Origin: Sphingopyxis sp. LC363
GTDB lineage: Bacteria; Pseudomonadota; Alphaproteobacteria; Sphingomonadales; Sphingomonadaceae
Reading direction: 5' to 3'
DNA length: 64,000 nt
Assembly (NCBI RefSeq): GCF_000756385.1
Contig: NZ_JNFC01000008.1
Span: 1-64,000 of the forward strand
Shown here: positions 61,157-64,000 of the stretch, piece after piece
How the letters are laid out: each line of letters starts with the position of its first letter
Position numbering within the stretch: the stretch's first letter is position 1
The notes under the pieces: model-generated
What the model saw: only the letters and a program-made list of their open reading frames with translations
The model's database searches: none
Told to the model about the DNA's origin: nothing
Translations under genes and position numbers: made by a program

Positions 61157-62250
61157 CCGTAGACCTCGGCAGCCGCAGCTATCCGATCCTGATCGGCGAC
61201 GGGCTGATCCGCGAGATCGGCGCGCATGTCGCGCCGATCTTGAAGCGCCCGCGCACGATGATCGTCACCGACGCCCATGTCGCCGACCATTATCTGATCC
61301 CGCTCGGCACCTCGCTGGCGATGGAGAATATCTCCTTTTCCTCCTTCGTGCTCGATCCCGGCGAAAGCACGAAAAGCTGGGCCGGCCTCGCGCGGCTTAC
61401 CGAATGGCTGATCGGCGAAGGCGTCGAACGCGGCGACCATGTCATCGCGCTCGGTGGCGGCGTGATCGGCGATCTCGTCGGCTTCGCGTGCAGCATCGTC
61501 AAACGCGGCTGCCATTTCATCCAGGTACCGACCACCTTGCTCGCACAGGTCGACAGCAGCGTCGGCGGCAAGACCGCGATCAACGTGCCCGCGGGCAAGA
61601 ATCTGATCGGCGCCTTCCATCAGCCGGCGATGGTCGTGATCGACCCGACGACTCTCGAAACGCTGCGGCGCCGCGACCTCGGCGCGGGCTATGCCGAGGT
61701 CGTCAAATATGGCCTGATCGACGACGCGGATTTCTTCACCTGGTGCGAGGCGAACGGCGCGGCGTTGCTCGCGGGCGACAGTGCCGCCCGTCACAAGGCG
61801 ATCGCGCATAGCGTTGCGGCAAAGGCGCGCATCGTCGCCGCCGACGAGCGCGAGACGCAGGATATCCGCGCACTGCTCAACCTCGGCCACAGCTTTGGCC
61901 ATGCGCTCGAGGCGGAGACGGGCTATTCGGACCGGCTGCTGCACGGCGAAGCGGTCGCGGCGGGCATGGTCCTCGCGCACCAATTTTCGGCCGCGAACGG
62001 CCTTTGCCCGGCCGCGGATGCCGACCGCGTACGTGCGCACCTTGCGAGCGTCGACCTGCCCCACAGCTTGGCGAGCGCGGGCGTGAATACCGGCGGCGTC
62101 GAACTCGCCGCGCATATGGCGCACGACAAGAAGGTGCGCAGCGGCAAACTGCCGCTGATCCTCACCCGCGGTATCGGGCAAAGCTTCGTCACCGACGAAT
62201 ATGGTCTCGATAGGGTCGCGGCGTTCCTCGACGGACAGCGTGCCGCATAG
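61144..62250 (+). CDS. aroB: 3-dehydroquinate synthase
   Basis: 368 aa. GGGVIGDLVGFACS (NAD site), PTTLLAQVDSSVGGKTAIN, YAEVVKYGLI, NLGHSFGHALE with zinc-binding His, and HGEAVAAGM are the DHQ synthase signature. It makes 3-dehydroquinate from DAHP. Starts inside aroK (13-bp overlap). Common aroK-aroB pair. Confidence 0.95.
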   Translation: MEKLTVDLGSRSYPILIGDGLIREIGAHVAPILKRPRTMIVTDAHVADHYLIPLGTSLAMENISFSSFVLDPGESTKSWAGLARLTEWLIGEGVERGDHVIALGGGVIGDLVGFACSIVKRGCHFIQVPTTLLAQVDSSVGGKTAINVPAGKNLIGAFHQPAMVVIDPTTLETLRRRDLGAGYAEVVKYGLIDDADFFTWCEANGAALLAGDSAARHKAIAHSVAAKARIVAADERETQDIRALLNLGHSFGHALEAETGYSDRLLHGEAVAAGMVLAHQFSAANGLCPAADADRVRAHLASVDLPHSLASAGVNTGGVELAAHMAHDKKVRSGKLPLILTRGIGQSFVTDEYGLDRVAAFLDGQRAA

Positions 62251-62256
62251 GAACGG

Positions 62257-64000
62257 CTAACTCTCGCTCGTCAATCCCATCGCCTCATTCTCTTCGCGCG
62301 CCGCTTTCGCTTCCTGTCGCTTGCGGCGGAATTTCTCGAGCACGCTGTCGGCCTCGCGTCCGCCGCCCGGCTTGAAGCGATGATCCATTCCCGCCGACAG
62401 GTCGCCCTCGTCGAGTTGCGCCCGCAGCCGCGTTTCGTCGAGGTGCCGCAAGGTCGCCTCGACGTCGTCCATCTCCGCCGGGTCGACATCGAGATGACGC
62501 AGCGCCGTCAGCCCCATCGCGACCGAACTTTCGAACACCTCGCGAATGACGCCGTCGACGCCGGATCCGTCGATCGCAAGCATCTGGCGGCGGTCGAACA
62601 CGCGCATCAATATCTTCGCGTTCGGGAAGGCTTCGACGATCGGCTTGAGCGCCGCGGCATCGACCGATGAATCGTCGATGCAGAAGATGATCAGCCGCGC
62701 TTCCTCGCCCCCCGCGCGGCGGAGCAGGTCGACGCGCAGCCCGTCGCCGAAATAGACCTTGGTGTCGAAGCGGCTCGACAGTTCGATCTGGCTCGGTTTC
62801 TTGTCGATCAGCGTCACCGAGCAGGCGACGCCGTGCAGCATCTGCGACACGATCTGTCCGAACCGGCCATAGCCGACGACGATCGCCGACCCGCGCGGCG
62901 CGCCCTCGGGATCGTCGAGGTCGGGCTCGGCGGCGCCGGGCGAGAATTCCAGATTGCGCGCGAACAGCATCAGAAACGGCGTCGTTACCATCGACAGCGT
63001 CACCACCGCGCTGAACAGGCTCGCAGCCTCGGGGTCGATGAGCAGCGCGTCCGCCGCTTGCGCGAAGAGCAGGAAACCGAATTCGCCGCCCTGGCTGAGC
63101 AGCAGACCAAGGCCGAGCGCAGCCTGCCAGCTCTTGCCGAACGCTTTCACGATCAGCGTCAGCACGGACGCCTTCACCGCCACCAGCCCAAGCGCCAGCG
63201 CGAGCACCAGCAACGGACGTTCCATGACCGCGCCGACATCGAGCACCATGCCAACGGCAAGGAAGAAGAGCCCGAGCAGGATCAGGCGGAAGGGCTCGAC
63301 GTCCGATTCGATTTCGTGCCGGTAAGGCGAATCGGCGAGCATCACGCCCGCGATAAATGCTCCGAGCGCGGTCGACAGATGCAGACTGTGCATCAATGCG
63401 GCGCTCGCGAGAATGGTCAGCAGCCCGACGACGACGAACAGTTCGCGCTCGCCATAGCGCCCCACGATGCGCAGGAGCGGGTTGACGATGAAGCGCCCCG
63501 CCAGCACCAGCACGACAATCGCCCACAGCGTGAAAAAGGCCATCTGCCACCCCGGCGGCGCCGAGGGGTTGGCCGGCGCGCGCGACAGCACCGCGACGAT
63601 GGTGATCATCGGGACGATCGCGAGATCCTGGAACAGCAAGATCGAAAAGGCTTTTTCACCGAACGGCGAATTGATCCGACCCGAGCTTTTGAGCCCCGGC
63701 AAAACCTGCGCGGTCGACGACAGCGCGAGCGGCAAGCCGAGCGCGAGCGAGGCCGCAGGACTGAACCCCAGCGTCAGATGGATGAGCGCGGTGAGCACCA
63801 GCCCTGTCACTACGACCTGCGCCATGCCAAGCCCGAAGATCGCGCGGCGCATATCCCAGAGCCGGCGCGGCGAGAGTTCGAGCCCGACAAGGAAGAGCAG
63901 GAAGGCGATGCCGAGTTCGGCAAAGGCGAGCTTCGATTCGCCGCCGCCGACAAGGCCGAACCCGTGCGGCCCGACGATCGCGCCCGCGATCAGATAACCC
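62257..64000 (-). CDS. KefB/YbaL-like monovalent cation:proton antiporter (CPA2), truncated at window end
   Basis: The open frame continues to base 64000, so the N-terminus is missing. At least 581 codons are visible. Membrane part with about 11 helices (LGIAFLLFLVGLELSP at the visible start) and a cytoplasmic TrkA-N nucleotide-binding domain (VVGYGRFGQIVSQML, then LIDKKPSQIEL). The Asp-containing helix FIAGVMLADSPYRHE matches CPA2 antiporters. A Lys/Arg/Glu-rich C-terminal tail follows. Potassium/proton exchange, possibly glutathione-linked, is expected. Confidence 0.88.
   Translation of the reverse strand, partial: GYLIAGAIVGPHGFGLVGGGESKLAFAELGIAFLLFLVGLELSPRRLWDMRRAIFGLGMAQVVVTGLVLTALIHLTLGFSPAASLALGLPLALSSTAQVLPGLKSSGRINSPFGEKAFSILLFQDLAIVPMITIVAVLSRAPANPSAPPGWQMAFFTLWAIVVLVLAGRFIVNPLLRIVGRYGERELFVVVGLLTILASAALMHSLHLSTALGAFIAGVMLADSPYRHEIESDVEPFRLILLGLFFLAVGMVLDVGAVMERPLLVLALALGLVAVKASVLTLIVKAFGKSWQAALGLGLLLSQGGEFGFLLFAQAADALLIDPEAASLFSAVVTLSMVTTPFLMLFARNLEFSPGAAEPDLDDPEGAPRGSAIVVGYGRFGQIVSQMLHGVACSVTLIDKKPSQIELSSRFDTKVYFGDGLRVDLLRRAGGEEARLIIFCIDDSSVDAAALKPIVEAFPNAKILMRVFDRRQMLAIDGSGVDGVIREVFESSVAMGLTALRHLDVDPAEMDDVEATLRHLDETRLRAQLDEGDLSAGMDHRFKPGGGREADSVLEKFRRKRQEAKAAREENEAMGLTSES

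Overview
The window reads as chromosomal DNA of a high-GC alphaproteobacterium of the sphingomonad group, probably Sphingopyxis-like. The basis is uniformly GC-rich coding with strong third-position bias, three large sphingomonad/Caulobacter-type TonB-dependent receptors, a MalA-style maltodextrin locus with a tryptophan-halogenase-like gene, and Flp pilins. Genus is inferred from gene style, not from a marker gene. No rRNA, CRISPR array or prophage is seen. One tRNA (Arg-CCT) and one truncated insertion sequence at the left edge are present.

Layout. (1) 1-12.1 kb: a sulfated-glycan utilisation locus. A minus-strand operon holds GH-A-like hydrolase, sulfatase, GH-A-like paralogue and a double-domain GH43-like protein. 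Divergent from it are a sulfatase and a TonB receptor, and a third sulfatase is convergent. A broken IS5-family element abuts the GH43 stop codon. (2) 12.4-22.8 kb: a D-amino-acid locus with dgcN, dgcA, two N-acyl-D-amino-acid deacylases around a TonB receptor, a LysR regulator and a DAACS-type symporter. (3) 23-35.8 kb: a maltodextrin locus with TonB receptor, flavin-dependent halogenase homologue, two GH13 enzymes and a GH97 enzyme in one operon, next to a LacI regulator and an MFS transporter. Two near-identical operator-like sites lie before the receptor and the transporter. (4) 35.8-43 kb: complete histidine utilisation genes hutC-hutF / hutI-hutH-hutG-hutU around a perfect 18-bp palindrome matching the HutC-type operator pattern. 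(5) 43.2-45.2 kb: acyl-CoA dehydrogenase plus MaoC-like hydratase. (6) 45.4-50.6 kb: the least familiar region, a putative extracellular-fibre export system. It has an Asn/Asp-rich secreted protein, two small secreted proteins sharing an LxxQRGG (double-glycine) motif, a stand-alone periplasmic C39 peptidase, a coiled-coil plus beta-barrel outer-membrane protein, a Crp/FNR regulator and a small LuxR-type HTH protein. Composition and order recall the Pseudomonas Fap amyloid system. (7) 50.6-64 kb: housekeeping genes (SnoaL-like protein, tRNA-Arg, DUF1178, grxC, comF, methyltransferase, mutT, two flp pilins, M48/LysM protease, accA, xerD, a conserved secreted protein, aroK, aroB, and a KefB-like antiporter cut by the window end).

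Most loci are catabolic modules built on one plan: outer-membrane TonB receptor, periplasmic hydrolases, inner-membrane transporter, local regulator. Many genes overlap by ATGA/GTGA/TGATG junctions, so operons can be assigned with confidence. Start codons were chosen by Shine-Dalgarno sequence, signal peptide and overlap with neighbours. Long open frames antisense to GC-rich genes were discarded as shadows.
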